Below are positions 10,554 through 20,047 of a DNA stretch of 64,000 bases, piece after piece; within the stretch, counting starts at the first letter, position 1; every line of letters begins with the position of its first letter. Both the position numbers and the translations under genes were made by a program. Location of the stretch: positions 1 to 64,000 of the forward strand of contig NZ_JBGCCH010000005.1 of the NCBI RefSeq assembly GCF_041261205.1, in the 5' to 3' direction. This stretch comes from Catenulispora sp. MAP5-51 (GTDB lineage Bacteria; Actinomycetota; Actinomycetes; Streptomycetales; Catenulisporaceae). The notes under the pieces were generated by a model. That model was given only the letters and a program-made list of their open reading frames with translations. It searched no databases and was not told where the DNA came from.

Positions 10554-10691
10554 CCGCAGATGCGAGGACAGTCTATCGTCCTGCGGCGGTAATGGTCTTT
10601 CCGGGGCGTGGGGCATGACGGTACGGTCTGGCTGTCAAGGCGTTGGCGAGATTGCGGCTGGGAAGATACCTTCGCCGCTGGGGAGGGTGTT

Positions 10692-11948
10692 TTGAGTTTG
10701 CTGCCACAGAACCGGGTTCAACGGACCATGGCCGTCGCCACGTTCGTCAACACGATCGGCAACGGCATGTACATGACCGTCATGGTCATGTACTTCACGC
10801 GGTCGGTGGGCCTGCCGGCCTCGCAGGTGGGCCTGGGCTTCACCATCGCCGGCCTGATCGGGCTGGCCGCCGGGGTTCCGGTCGGCCACCTCGCGGACCG
10901 GCGCGGGCCGCGGGAGGTGAGCGTGGTGCTCGGTCTGCTGGCCGGTGTGGTGATGGTGGGGTTCACCATGGTGCACAGCTTCTGGCAGTTTCTCGGGGTC
11001 GCGATCGTCGAGAACCTGGTCGCCTCCAGCAACCGGGCCGCGCGCGGGGCGATGATCGCGCGGTTCGGGGGCGAGGACAAGGCGGTGTTCCGGGCGTATC
11101 TGCGCTCGGTGACGAATGTCGGAATCGCGTTGGGCGGGGTGGCCGGCGGGCTCGGCCTGGTCTTCGACACGCGCGCCTGGTACGTCGGGCTGATCGGGTT
11201 CAATGCCCTGTCGTTCGTCGTGTCCTCGCTGATCGCGCTGCGCGTGCCGCGCATGGATCCGCTGCCGGTGCCGCCGGGGGCCAACCGGTGGATCGCGATG
11301 GGGGACCGGCGGTTCCTCGCCTCCGCGGGGCTGATCGGCTTGATGAGTATGCAGTTCGAGGTGCTGCTGTTCGCCGCTCCGCTGTGGATCGCCAAGCTGG
11401 GGCACGCTCCGCGCTGGACCGTCGGCGCGGTGCTGGTGATCAACACGGTCCTGGTGGCGACGCTGCAGGTGCGGATGAGCCGGGGCGTGGACACGGTCGC
11501 CAAGGGGGTGAAGGCCACCGTGCGATCGGGGTGGATCTTCGCCGGGGCCGCGGTGCTGTTCGGGTCGATCGGGTGGGTGCCGGCGTGGGCGGCGGTGGTG
11601 CTGCTGCTGGTCGCCGCCGCGGTGCACTCGCTCGGCGAGATCGTGCAGCAGGCCGGGGTGTTCGAGCTCGGGTACGAGCTGGCCGCCGAGCACGCGCAGG
11701 GGCAGTACCAGGGGCTGCTCTCGATGATGACCGGGGCCGCCATGTCGCTGGCACCGGGGGTCTTCGCGCTGGCGTGTGTGGACTGGGCTCCGGCCGGCTG
11801 GTTCGTGATCGGGGCGGTGTTCGCGGCCGCCGGGTGCGCGATGCCGCTGGCGGTGCGGATCCGGCCCCCGGCGCTGTTGGCCGCGACGGAGGCGGCCGTG
11901 GCGATGGAGGCGGGACCGGTCGCGGTCGCCGAGGTGCAGGCGGTCTGA
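10692..11948 (+). CDS. MFS transporter
   Basis: A 418-residue membrane protein with about 12 hydrophobic segments. The loop 2-3 signature appears as GHLADRRGPREV around residue 65, typical of major facilitator antiporters. The substrate is not predictable; the family includes drug and metabolite exporters. I place the start at TTG 10692, because GGGAGG lies about 6 nt upstream and the protein then begins directly with SLLPQNRVQRTMAVATFV before the first membrane helix. An upstream ATG at 10608 would add a non-membrane extension without a ribosome site. It is divergent from the GNAT/RNA-repair operon. Confidence 0.85.
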   Translation: MSLLPQNRVQRTMAVATFVNTIGNGMYMTVMVMYFTRSVGLPASQVGLGFTIAGLIGLAAGVPVGHLADRRGPREVSVVLGLLAGVVMVGFTMVHSFWQFLGVAIVENLVASSNRAARGAMIARFGGEDKAVFRAYLRSVTNVGIALGGVAGGLGLVFDTRAWYVGLIGFNALSFVVSSLIALRVPRMDPLPVPPGANRWIAMGDRRFLASAGLIGLMSMQFEVLLFAAPLWIAKLGHAPRWTVGAVLVINTVLVATLQVRMSRGVDTVAKGVKATVRSGWIFAGAAVLFGSIGWVPAWAAVVLLLVAAAVHSLGEIVQQAGVFELGYELAAEHAQGQYQGLLSMMTGAAMSLAPGVFALACVDWAPAGWFVIGAVFAAAGCAMPLAVRIRPPALLAATEAAVAMEAGPVAVAEVQAV

Positions 11949-11983
11949 GTCGGAAGGCGGGCCGGTCGACCGGGCTGACTGAT

Positions 11984-12061
11984 CGGCCTGACAGATTGGG
12001 CTGGACAGCTCGGCCTGATGGCCTCGGCCTGACAGATTGGGCTGGACAGCTCGGCCTGATG
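11984..12061. repeat. 40-bp direct repeat downstream of the MFS gene
   Basis: Two copies of a unit beginning CGGCCTGACAGATTGGGCTG start at 11984 and 12024 (40-bp period); shorter related pieces flank them. They fill the 209-bp gap between the MFS and SDR genes. No coding potential or hairpin with a T-tract is evident. Confidence 0.8.
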
Positions 12062-12157
12062 AGCTCGGGCAGATAGATCGGGCGGGTGCCGTCTGCTTGC
12101 GGACACCGCCGCGGTCCGGTGCGATGATGCCGACAACGCCTCGGATGTGGAGTCCGC

Positions 12158-13009
12158 ATGACCGCCTCGAAGACCGTTCTGATCACCGGCACCTCCTCGG
12201 GCATCGGCCTGGCCGCGGCCGTCGCCGCCGCGCGCGCCGGCTGGGAGGTCGTGGCCACCATGCGCGATCCGGGCAAGGCCGGCCACCTGCTGGCCCAGGC
12301 CGGTGCGGTCGGGGCCGCGGGCCGGATCCACGTCGAGCGCCTCGACGTCACTGACGCGGCGAGCATCGAGTCGGCTGTGGCGCGTGTGACGGCTGCGCAC
12401 GGCGGGCTCGACGCGGTGGTCAACAACGCCGGGGCCGGTGTGGTCGGGACGATCGAGATCGCCGGGATGGATCCGGTCCGGGCGGCCATGGAGGTCAACT
12501 ACTTCGGCGTCGTGGAGGTCACCCGGGCGGCGATGCCGCACCTGCGGGCGTCGAAGGGCCGGCTGGTCACGGTCACGAGCGTCGGCGGCGTGGTCGGGCA
12601 GCCGTTCAACGAGGCGTACTGCGCCGCGAAGTTCGCCGTCGAGGGCTTCATGGAGGCGCTGACCTCGGTCGCGGCGACGGTCGGGGTGCGGGTGACGGTG
12701 GTCGAGCCCGGCGCGGTGGCCAGCGAGTTCGTCGCCAGCCAGCGGCTGGACGTGCCGGCGCTGGTGGCCGGCGCCGGTCCCTACGGCCCGGCACTGCAGA
12801 GCTACATCGACCGTGCGCGCCAGTCCTTCAGCAACGCGCAGACCGCCGCGGAGGCCGCCACGACGGTCGTGGACGTGCTGGAGTCCGAGGACCCGCCGTT
12901 CCGGGTTCAGACCTCCGAGTGGGCCCGCGGGTTCGTCGGGACCAAACTGGCTGACGTCGACGGGTCCGCGGTGCAGGCGATGGTGGCGCAGTGGGTCGGA
13001 GCGCGGTGA
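12158..13009 (+). CDS. Short-chain dehydrogenase/reductase
   Basis: A 283-residue classical SDR. The Rossmann motif TGTSSGIG is at residues 10-17, NNAG at 88-91, and the catalytic triad residues are S140, Y153 and K157 (YCAAK). It reduces or oxidises a hydroxy/keto substrate with NAD(P)H; the substrate is unknown. It is slightly longer than the 250-residue norm because of a C-terminal extension with helix-forming stretches. It ends 21 nt before hemW and is read in the same direction, so the two may be cotranscribed. Confidence 0.88.
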   Translation: MTASKTVLITGTSSGIGLAAAVAAARAGWEVVATMRDPGKAGHLLAQAGAVGAAGRIHVERLDVTDAASIESAVARVTAAHGGLDAVVNNAGAGVVGTIEIAGMDPVRAAMEVNYFGVVEVTRAAMPHLRASKGRLVTVTSVGGVVGQPFNEAYCAAKFAVEGFMEALTSVAATVGVRVTVVEPGAVASEFVASQRLDVPALVAGAGPYGPALQSYIDRARQSFSNAQTAAEAATTVVDVLESEDPPFRVQTSEWARGFVGTKLADVDGSAVQAMVAQWVGAR

Positions 13010-13030
13010 TCCGTAAGGGACAATAAAGGC

Positions 13031-14257
13031 ATGCCAGGTGTCCTTCCCGACGGTGAACCCGTCCCCGCAGACGGATCGCTGCCGCCGCAGGCCCTCGCCG
13101 AGCCCGACCTGTCCGGCACCCCGCTCGCGTTCTACATCCACGTCCCGTACTGCGCGACCCGCTGCGGCTACTGCGACTTCAACACCTACACCGCCTCCGA
13201 ACTCGGCGGCGGCGCCTCGCAGGCCACCTACGGCGCCACCGCGATCGAGGAGATCCGGTTGGCGCGCGAGGTGCTCGGCGGTGCGGACCTGCCGGTGCGG
13301 ACCGTGTTCTTCGGCGGCGGTACGCCGACCATGCTCCCGGCCGCCGATCTCGTCGCGCTGCTCGGCGCGGTCCGGGACGAGTTCGGGCTGGCGCCGGACG
13401 CCGAGGTCACGACGGAGGCCAACCCCGAGTCGGTGAACCCCGCGTATCTGGCCGAGCTGCGGGCCGGCGGGTTCACCCGGATCTCCTTCGGGATGCAGAG
13501 CGCGCGCGAGCACGTGCTGCGGATCCTGGACCGCCGGCACACCCCGGGGCGGCCCGAGGCCTGTGTGCGCGAGGCGCGCGAGGCTGGGTTCGAGCACGTC
13601 AACCTCGACCTGATCTACGGCACGCCCGGCGAGAGCGACGACGACTGGCGCGCTTCCCTGGACGCCGCGATCGGCGCGGCCCCCGACCACGTCTCGGCGT
13701 ACTCGCTGATCGTCGAGGACGGCACCCGCCTGGCGGCCCGGGTCAAGCGCGGCGAGCTGCCGATGATCGACGACGACGTCCACGCCGACCGTTACCTGAT
13801 CGCCGAGGAGGCGCTGAGCGCCGCCGGCTACTCCTGGTACGAGGTTTCCAACTGGGCCGCCTCGCCGCAGGGCCGCTCGCAGCACAACCTGCTCTACTGG
13901 ACCGGCGCCAACTGGTGGGGCGTCGGCCCCGGCGCGCACAGCCACGTCGGCGGCACGCGCTGGTGGAACGTCAAGCATCCCAGCGCCTACTCGCAGCGCA
14001 TCGCGGCCGGCCAGTCCCCGGCGCACGCCCGCGAGGTGCTGGACGCCGAGGACCGGCGCGTCGAGCGGATCCTGTTGGAACTGCGGCTGGACTCCGGCTG
14101 TGACATCAGCATCCTCAAACCGGCCGGCCGCAAGGCCGCGATCGGCGCCGCGGCCGCCGGACTGCTTGATCCGCGGTCACTGGCCGAGGGGTTTGCAGTC
14201 CTTACGCTGAAGGGAAGACTGCTGGCAGACGCGGTTGTCCGGGATCTCGTGGACTGA
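13031..14257 (+). CDS. hemW: Radical SAM heme chaperone HemW
   Basis: A 408-residue radical SAM protein. The iron-sulphur cluster motif is C41-x3-C45-x2-C48 in PYCATRCGYCDF, followed by the GGGTPT motif around residue 97 and the HemW-type VNLDLIYGTPGE block. HemW (formerly annotated as oxygen-independent coproporphyrinogen oxidase) binds heme and hands it to haemoproteins. It sits just upstream of the MOSC gene and in the usual actinobacterial order ahead of hrcA-dnaJ. An imperfect -10 (GACAAT) lies 6 nt before the ATG, overlapping AAAGG. Confidence 0.93.
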   Translation: MPGVLPDGEPVPADGSLPPQALAEPDLSGTPLAFYIHVPYCATRCGYCDFNTYTASELGGGASQATYGATAIEEIRLAREVLGGADLPVRTVFFGGGTPTMLPAADLVALLGAVRDEFGLAPDAEVTTEANPESVNPAYLAELRAGGFTRISFGMQSAREHVLRILDRRHTPGRPEACVREAREAGFEHVNLDLIYGTPGESDDDWRASLDAAIGAAPDHVSAYSLIVEDGTRLAARVKRGELPMIDDDVHADRYLIAEEALSAAGYSWYEVSNWAASPQGRSQHNLLYWTGANWWGVGPGAHSHVGGTRWWNVKHPSAYSQRIAAGQSPAHAREVLDAEDRRVERILLELRLDSGCDISILKPAGRKAAIGAAAAGLLDPRSLAEGFAVLTLKGRLLADAVVRDLVD

Positions 14258-14270
14258 GAGGATGGGCGCC

Positions 14271-14966
14271 ATGACCACTGTGCGCCCGCAAGCCCGCGAC
14301 GGCCTGCTGATCAGTGTGAACGTGGGCCTGCCCCGCGATGTCGAGCTGAACGGCGAGGTCCGGCAGACCGCGATCTTCAAGGATCCGGTGCCCGGACGGG
14401 TGAAGATCGTCGACCACCACGTCGACGGCGACCGTCAGGCCGACCAGGTGAACCACGCCGGCGTGCACAAGGCGGTGTACGCCTACTCCCGCGAGGATCT
14501 GGACTTCTGGGCCGCCGAACTCGGCCGTGAGATCGAGGACGGATTCGTCGGCGAGAACCTCACCGTCACCGGCTACGACGTCAGCCACGCCGTGGTCGGC
14601 GAGCGCTGGCGGGTCGGCGGCGTGGAGCTCGAGGTCGCGCAGCCGCGGATCCCGTGCTGGAAGCTCGGGGTGCGGGCCGGCGACCAGAGCATGACCCGCC
14701 GCTTCGAGCTCGCGCTGCGGCCCGGCGCCTATCTGCGGGTGGTCGCCGAGGGCGACGTCGGCGCCGGCGACCGGCTCGAGGTTCTGTCCCGGCCGGCGCA
14801 CGGCTTCACCGTCGCCGACGGTTCCCGCATCTTCCACCGCGACCGAGCCGAGGCGGCGCGGCTGCTGGAGGTCGCCGAGCTCGCGCCGCCGCTGAAGCAG
14901 TGGGCGCGCAAGCGGCTCGGGATCCCCGAGGACGGCGCCGGGGGCGGAAGCGAATCCGAGGCCTGA
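14271..14966 (+). CDS. MOSC domain protein (YiiM-like)
   Basis: A 231-residue protein with the MOSC beta-barrel features: NHAGVHKAVYAYSREDLDFW near residue 65, GFVGENLTV near 95, and QPRIPCWKLGVRAG with the conserved cysteine near 130. The C-terminal 50 residues resemble the 3-alpha extension of YiiM proteins (WARKRLGIP). MOSC proteins bind molybdopterin or sulphur and detoxify N-hydroxylated compounds. I choose the ATG at 14271, with GAGAGG about 9 nt upstream; an ATG at 14262 is also possible. It begins 13 nt after hemW and is probably cotranscribed with it. Confidence 0.85.
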   Translation: MTTVRPQARDGLLISVNVGLPRDVELNGEVRQTAIFKDPVPGRVKIVDHHVDGDRQADQVNHAGVHKAVYAYSREDLDFWAAELGREIEDGFVGENLTVTGYDVSHAVVGERWRVGGVELEVAQPRIPCWKLGVRAGDQSMTRRFELALRPGAYLRVVAEGDVGAGDRLEVLSRPAHGFTVADGSRIFHRDRAEAARLLEVAELAPPLKQWARKRLGIPEDGAGGGSESEA

Positions 14967-15032
14967 TTCAGGCAACGCGACCCGAAGATCACACGTCACG
15001 GTGCAAAGGGGGATCTCTTTCAGGAGGAACTA

Positions 15033-15725
15033 ATGCATCGGTTCTCTCGGTCCACGGGGGCGTTGGCGGCGGTCGCGGCCGTCAGCGCACTGACGATGGC
15101 CGGCTGCGGCTCCAGCACCAACACCAAAAGCGCGGGCGGCTCCGGCACCACGGTGACGACCGCCGCCACCAGCAGTGCTTCCAGTCCGACCGCTGTTTCA
15201 AGCCCGACCACTGCTTCGAACCCGACCAGCGCTTCCAGCCCGACCAGTGCCGGCGATCCGACCGGTATCTCCGCGGCGCCTTCCACGGCGCCTTCCACGA
15301 CCGCCGGCTCTGCGGCCGGATCCGCGGATCCGGCGCACTGCGGCGGACTGGCCGAGAAGCTGGTGCCGCTGTCCGGTGCCGCGTCCGGGAACACGTTCAC
15401 CGACCTCGTCGCCACCAACAACGGCACCACCGCCTGCACGCTGTCGGCGCAGCCCGACCTGAAGTATCTCGACGCGCACGATCAGCCGCTGGCGGTCTCC
15501 TTCAGCTCGGATCCGCAGCTGAAGCCGTACACCCTGGCCCCGGGCGCCTCGGCCGCGATGGTCATCGGTTACGGCAGCGACGGCAACGGCGTTTGCGTGG
15601 CGATCGCCGCCGTGCGCGTCACGCCGCCGGGTGACGACCTTCCGTTCGCCGGCCGGACTCACTGCGCGCACGACACCGCCTACGAAGAAGGCTGGGTCGC
15701 CGGGACGTACTCCGCCCCGCACTGA
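15033..15725 (+). CDS. DUF4232 lipoprotein
   Basis: A 230-residue secreted protein. The signal peptide (residues 1-27) ends in a lipobox-like LTMAGC, so it is probably lipid-anchored outside the membrane. Residues 30-100 are a Ser/Thr/Pro-rich linker with degenerate SPTxxS units. Residues 103-230 match DUF4232, with cysteines at HCGGL, TACTLS, GVCVAI and THCAH that may form disulphides. The function of this actinobacterial domain is unknown. AGGAGG lies about 6 nt before the ATG. It converges on the DUF3097 gene. Confidence 0.83.
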   Translation: MHRFSRSTGALAAVAAVSALTMAGCGSSTNTKSAGGSGTTVTTAATSSASSPTAVSSPTTASNPTSASSPTSAGDPTGISAAPSTAPSTTAGSAAGSADPAHCGGLAEKLVPLSGAASGNTFTDLVATNNGTTACTLSAQPDLKYLDAHDQPLAVSFSSDPQLKPYTLAPGASAAMVIGYGSDGNGVCVAIAAVRVTPPGDDLPFAGRTHCAHDTAYEEGWVAGTYSAPH

Positions 15726-15749
15726 GACCGGGCACGCCGCCTGGAGGAA

Positions 15750-16604
15750 TCAGACTCCTGTCACAAAGTCGATCAGTTCCTCGACCCGGCCCAGCAGCTG
15801 CGGCTCCAGGTCCCGGAAATCGCGCACCGAGCGCAGGATCCGCTTCCAGGCCGCCGGGGTGTTCACCGGCCAGCCCAGGGCTTCGCAGACCCCTTCCTTC
15901 CAGGGGCGGCCGTGCGGGACCCGGGGCCAGGCCTGGATGCCCACGGCGGCGGGTTTGACCGCCTCCCAGACGTCGATGTACGGGTGCCCGACCACCAGCA
16001 GGTACTCGGCGTACGGGGAGCGCATGGCCGACTCCACGATGCGCGCCTCCTTCGTGCCCGGCACCAGATGGTCCACGAGCACACCCAGGCGCGCGTCAGG
16101 GCCGGGGCGGAAGGCGTCGACGATCGCCGCCAGATCGTCGGCGCCTTCCAGGTATTCCACGACCACGCCCTCCACCCGGAGGTCGTCGCCCCAGACCTTC
16201 TCGACGAGTTCGGCGTCGTGCCGGCCCTCGACGTAGATGCGGCCGGCCCGGGCCACGCGGGCCCGCGCGCCGGGCACCGCGATGGAGCCCGAGGCGGTCC
16301 GCCGCGGCGTCGCAGGGCCCTGGGACGCCTGCGGGGCGACCAGGGTGACCGGGCGGCCGTCGATCCAGAACCCGGGGCCCAGCGGGAAGACCCGGTGCTT
16401 GCCGAGGCGGTCCTCGAGCGTGACCGTGGGGCCGCCGGGCGTCTTCTCGATCTGGATCACCGCGCCGCAGAAGCCGGTCTCGACGTCCTCCACGACGAGG
16501 TCGCGGACCGCCTCCACCTCCGTGGAGACCGGCCGGCGCCGGGCCGGGGCGAGGCCGGACAGGTCGCCTGAGTACTGCTTGCTGCGGATGTCGGGCTCTG
16601 GCAC
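15750..16604 (-). CDS. DUF3097 family protein, possible TOPRIM-like core
   Basis: A 284-residue protein typical of the actinobacterial DUF3097 family. The centre (about residues 120-200) reads [20 protein letters not shown] followed by a [11 protein letters not shown] strand and [12 protein letters not shown]; the EGxxD and DxxxPG spacing resembles a TOPRIM nuclease/primase core, which is my inference. The start is GTG; a TAGTCT -10 lies 7 nt upstream, suggesting leaderless expression. It is transcribed away from the MBL-fold gene's end, 10 nt after it. Its exact role is unknown. Confidence 0.8.
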   Translation of the reverse strand: MPEPDIRSKQYSGDLSGLAPARRRPVSTEVEAVRDLVVEDVETGFCGAVIQIEKTPGGPTVTLEDRLGKHRVFPLGPGFWIDGRPVTLVAPQASQGPATPRRTASGSIAVPGARARVARAGRIYVEGRHDAELVEKVWGDDLRVEGVVVEYLEGADDLAAIVDAFRPGPDARLGVLVDHLVPGTKEARIVESAMRSPYAEYLLVVGHPYIDVWEAVKPAAVGIQAWPRVPHGRPWKEGVCEALGWPVNTPAAWKRILRSVRDFRDLEPQLLGRVEELIDFVTGV

Positions 16605-16614
16605 GCCCGCCAGA

Positions 16615-17466
16615 CTACGGGAGCTCGCCGGACAGCTGGGCGTAGCCGCGCTTGACCGCCTGGGCGAAGTGCGCGGCGTCCTCGATCGGCCAGCTTCCGG
16701 CCTCCACCGCGCGCTCGACCGGGACGCCGTCGGCGTGCAGGGCCTTGATCTGCTCGGCCACCGCGGTGACGAATTCCTGTTGCCCCTGAAGGAATCCGCG
16801 GTCCGAGGGGTCGCCGTGGCCCGGGACGTAGGTGGCGTCCTGCCCGGTGAGCCCGCTCAGGGCGGCCAGCGTGAACGGCCAGTCCAGCGGGAAGGAGTCG
16901 CTGCCGTAGGCCACCGGGCCGGACTGCTCGATGAGGTCGCCGCTGATCGCGACTGCTGTGTCCGGCAGCCAGACCACCAGGTCGTTGTCGGTGTGGCCGC
17001 GGCCGATGTGGCGCAGTTCGGCGATTCGGCCGCCGAGATCGAGCGTGTGCTCGCGGGCGACGAGGTGGTCGGGTTTGCGGACCACCAGCTCGTCCAACTT
17101 CGCCTGCCACTCCGGGCCGCCCTCGCGCAGCAGGTACTCGCTGAACGTCGCGAACTCCGGGTCGGCGCGGTCGAAGTCCGGCAGGTTCTCGTGGCCCCAG
17201 AAGTCCGCCGGCGGCACCTGGTGCGGCACGTCGAAGGCGGCGTTGCCCCACATGTGGTCGAAATGCGTGTGCGTGTTGACGACCCAGCGCACCGGCAGCG
17301 GTGTGAGCTCGGCCAACTCCTCGCGCAGTTCCCGGCCCTCCTGGACGCTGCACCGGGTGTCGGCGACCAGGACGCCGTCCCCGCCCAGAACGGCGGTCAC
17401 GGTGACGTTCACGGGGTCGAAGCGGCGGATGAAGACGCGGTCGGCGGTCTCGGTCCAGGTGGTCAT
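16615..17466 (-). CDS. Metallo-beta-lactamase-fold hydrolase
   Basis: A 283-residue MBL-fold enzyme. The zinc motif is H66-T-H68-F-D70-H71, with further ligands plausible at GRGHTDND (around 175) and PGHGDPS (around 240). The spacing fits the class of small-molecule hydrolases similar to SoxH/quinol-related MBL proteins. No signal peptide is present, so it acts in the cytoplasm. It is divergent from hrcA and precedes the DUF3097 gene on the minus strand with a 10-nt gap; an operon is likely. The substrate is unknown. Confidence 0.85.
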   Translation of the reverse strand: MTTWTETADRVFIRRFDPVNVTVTAVLGGDGVLVADTRCSVQEGRELREELAELTPLPVRWVVNTHTHFDHMWGNAAFDVPHQVPPADFWGHENLPDFDRADPEFATFSEYLLREGGPEWQAKLDELVVRKPDHLVAREHTLDLGGRIAELRHIGRGHTDNDLVVWLPDTAVAISGDLIEQSGPVAYGSDSFPLDWPFTLAALSGLTGQDATYVPGHGDPSDRGFLQGQQEFVTAVAEQIKALHADGVPVERAVEAGSWPIEDAAHFAQAVKRGYAQLSGELP

Positions 17467-17627
17467 GGCTTGATCTTGCCAGCGCTGGGCACATCAACGA
17501 AGGGCCGATGTCCGCCCGGGCGCGCGCCGAGCTTTCTGACCGGCGGGTTCGACCTGGGCCGCAGCCGAAAGCGCACGGGGGGAAGGAGCATTCGGAGGCT
17601 ACACGCCGTTACACTGAAAGGAATGCC

Positions 17628-17654
17628 TTGGCACTCCACCTCGGTGAGTGCCAG
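17628..17654 (+). promoter_or_regulatory. CIRCE operator of hrcA-dnaJ
   Basis: TTGGCACTC, 9 nt, GAGTGCCAG: one substitution per arm from the CIRCE consensus (TTAGCACTC-N9-GAGTGCTAA), and arms that are still fully complementary. It lies 40 nt before the hrcA start, downstream of a possible -10 TACACT at 17610-17615. HrcA binds CIRCE and represses until heat shock. Confidence 0.9.
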
Positions 17655-17694
17655 GGACGGCGGCCGGCCGGGCCGAGAAGATGCGGAGGCGGGT

Positions 17695-18726
17695 GTGACG
17701 ACCGAGAGCAGGCTCGACGAGCGCAAGCTCGACGTGCTCCGCGCCATCGTGCAGGACTACGTCGCCACCAGGGAGCCGGTGGGCTCCAAGGCCCTGGTCG
17801 AGCGGCACAACATCGGCGTGTCGCCGGCGACGATACGCAACGAGATGGCCGCCCTGGAGGACGAGGGCTACATCCACCAGCCGCACACCAGCGCCGGCCG
17901 GGTCCCCACCGACAAGGGCTACCGACTGTTCGTGGACCGGCTCTCGCAGGTCAAGCCGCTGTCCGGGGCCGAGAAGCGGGCCATCCACTCCTTCCTGGAC
18001 GGCGCGGTCGACCTCGACGACGTGGTGGCGCGCACCGTGCGGCTGCTGGCCCAGATAACGCAGCAGGTCGCGGTGGTCCAGTACCCCTCGCTGAGCCGCT
18101 CGGCGGTGCGGCACGTGGAGCTGGTGCCGCTGACCCCGGCCCGGATCATGCTGGTGCTGATCACCGACACCGGCCGGGTGGAGCAGCGGATCGTGGACTG
18201 CGGCGCCCCGGTTCCGGAGTCCACCGTGGCCGACGTGCGGGCCCGGCTGAACGCCGAGGTCGGCGCCCGGCGCCTGAACGACGTGCCGACGCTGCTGGCC
18301 GACTTCGCCGAGCGCTTCGGCGAGGAGGACCGCGACTGGGTCGGAGTGGTGATCGCCACGCTGCTGGACGCGGTGGTCGAGCAGCGCGAGGAGCGGATAG
18401 TGATGTCCGGCACCGCCAACCTGGCGCGCTTCCGCCATGATTTCCCCGACACGGTTTACCCGGTGCTGGAGGCCTTGGAGGAACAAGTCGTGCTCCTGCG
18501 CTTGTTCGGAGAGGCACAGTCCGGTCTCACCGTGCGGATCGGACACGAGAACGCGCACGAGGGCCTGATCGGCACGTCAGTGGTGAGCACCGGGTATGGA
18601 CGGGGCGAGCGGGACGTGGTCGCCCACCTGGGCGTGCTCGGGCCCACACGGATGGATTACCCCGGCACGATGGGCGCGGTCACCGCCGTGGCCGCGTATG
18701 TGGGGCGCATACTGGCTGAGACCTAA
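17695..18726 (+). CDS. hrcA: Heat-inducible transcription repressor HrcA
   Basis: A 343-residue repressor. The winged helix covers residues 1-75 ([52 protein letters not shown]); the rest is the HrcA dimerisation/GAF-like region ending in the typical [19 protein letters not shown]. It represses chaperone genes by binding CIRCE, and a CIRCE element overlaps its own leader. The start is GTG 17695 with GGAGG 5 nt upstream; an ATG at 17623 would put the operator inside the coding region and has no ribosome site. dnaJ follows after 117 nt, the conserved hrcA-dnaJ pair. Confidence 0.96.
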   Translation: MTTESRLDERKLDVLRAIVQDYVATREPVGSKALVERHNIGVSPATIRNEMAALEDEGYIHQPHTSAGRVPTDKGYRLFVDRLSQVKPLSGAEKRAIHSFLDGAVDLDDVVARTVRLLAQITQQVAVVQYPSLSRSAVRHVELVPLTPARIMLVLITDTGRVEQRIVDCGAPVPESTVADVRARLNAEVGARRLNDVPTLLADFAERFGEEDRDWVGVVIATLLDAVVEQREERIVMSGTANLARFRHDFPDTVYPVLEALEEQVVLLRLFGEAQSGLTVRIGHENAHEGLIGTSVVSTGYGRGERDVVAHLGVLGPTRMDYPGTMGAVTAVAAYVGRILAET

Positions 18727-18843
18727 GCTTGAAAAGAGTCCTGCGGCGCGTGGCGCCTCTATGTGGGGCGGAGGTCGGGCGACGGGCGGGCACCACGTAG
18801 CGTGTAGTCGAGCAGTTTTTTCTGGGCGGAGTCTAGCGAGGGC

Positions 18844-19971
18844 ATGTCGGTGTCGACGGATTACTACAGCGTTCTGGGTGTGCGGCGTGACGCCACGCAG
18901 GACGAGATCAAGAAGGCGTACCGGCGCCTGGCCCGTGAACTGCACCCGGACGTCAACCCGGATCCGGGGACGCAAGAGCGGTTCAAAGAGATAGGCATGG
19001 CGTACGAGGTCCTGTCGGACCCGCAGAAGCGCCAGATGTACGACCTCGGCGGCGACCCGCGGAGCGCCGGGGCCGGCGCGGGCGGCTTCGCCGGCTTCGG
19101 GTTCACCGACATCATGGACGCCTTCTTCGGCGGCCAGACCTCGCGCGGGCCGCGTTCGCGGGTCCGCAAGGGCAACGACGCGCTGATCCGGATCGAGATC
19201 GAGCTGGCCGACGCCGCCTTCGGCTCGGCGCGCGAGATCAGCGTGGACACCGCGGTGATCTGCGTGGCCTGCTCCGGCGAGGGCTCGGCCCCGGGCACCC
19301 ACCCGGTCACCTGCGACATGTGCAACGGCCGCGGCGAGGTCTCCCAGGTCACCCGCTCGTTCCTGGGCCAGGTCATGACCTCCCGGCCGTGCCCGCAGTG
19401 CCAGGGCTTCGGCACGGTGGTCCCCTCGCCGTGCCCGGAGTGCAGCGGCGAGGGCCGGGTGCGCACCCGGCGCAAGCTGACCGTGAAGATCCCGCCGGGC
19501 GTCGACAACGGCACCCGGATCCAGCTCGCCGGCGAGGGCGAGGTCGGCCCCGGCGGCGGTCCGGCCGGCGACCTGTTCATCGAGATCGTCGAGCTGCCGC
19601 ACCAGATCTTCCAGCGCCGCGGGGACGACCTGCACTGCACGATGACGCTGCCGATGACCGCCGCCTCGCTGGGCACGAAGCTGCCTCTGGAGACCCTGGA
19701 CGGCCCCGCCGAGATCGACGTGCGCCCCGGCACCCAGTCCGGCCACGCGATCACCCTGCGCGGCCGCGGCATCCAGCACCTGCGCGGGACCGGTCGCGGC
19801 GACCTGGTCGTGCACGTCGAGGTGAAGACCCCGTCGAAGCTGGACCCGGAGCAGGAGGAACTGCTGCGCCGGCTGGCCAAGCTGCGCGGCGAGGAGCGCC
19901 CCTCCGGGGAGTTCGCGCCCGGGCAGCAGAAGCTGTTCTCGCGGCTGCGGGACGCCTTCAACGCCCGCTGA
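18844..19971 (+). CDS. dnaJ: Chaperone DnaJ (DnaJ2 type)
   Basis: A 375-residue J-protein. The J domain carries H34-P35-D36; a short Gly/Phe-containing linker follows. The zinc region has four CxxC pairs: C140/C143, C157/C160, C183/C186 and C197/C200. The C-terminal substrate-binding domains follow, with [16 protein letters not shown] near 300. It stimulates the DnaK ATPase. It lies in the CIRCE-controlled hrcA transcript, the second dnaJ copy typical of actinobacteria; the grpE-dnaK locus is not in this window. Confidence 0.96.
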   Translation: MSVSTDYYSVLGVRRDATQDEIKKAYRRLARELHPDVNPDPGTQERFKEIGMAYEVLSDPQKRQMYDLGGDPRSAGAGAGGFAGFGFTDIMDAFFGGQTSRGPRSRVRKGNDALIRIEIELADAAFGSAREISVDTAVICVACSGEGSAPGTHPVTCDMCNGRGEVSQVTRSFLGQVMTSRPCPQCQGFGTVVPSPCPECSGEGRVRTRRKLTVKIPPGVDNGTRIQLAGEGEVGPGGGPAGDLFIEIVELPHQIFQRRGDDLHCTMTLPMTAASLGTKLPLETLDGPAEIDVRPGTQSGHAITLRGRGIQHLRGTGRGDLVVHVEVKTPSKLDPEQEELLRRLAKLRGEERPSGEFAPGQQKLFSRLRDAFNAR

Positions 19972-20047
19972 CGCCGCCCCACGGCGAGCAGCGGGCAGCG
20001 GGCAAGCGCGGCGAAGAAGAAAAGAAGAACAGGGACAAAGGAATCAC

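Noticed and set aside
16237-17694. In-frame upstream extension of hrcA of nearly 500 codons
   Set aside because: It overlaps two good minus-strand genes, and the CIRCE operator and a GGAGG-GTG start mark the true beginning at 17695.
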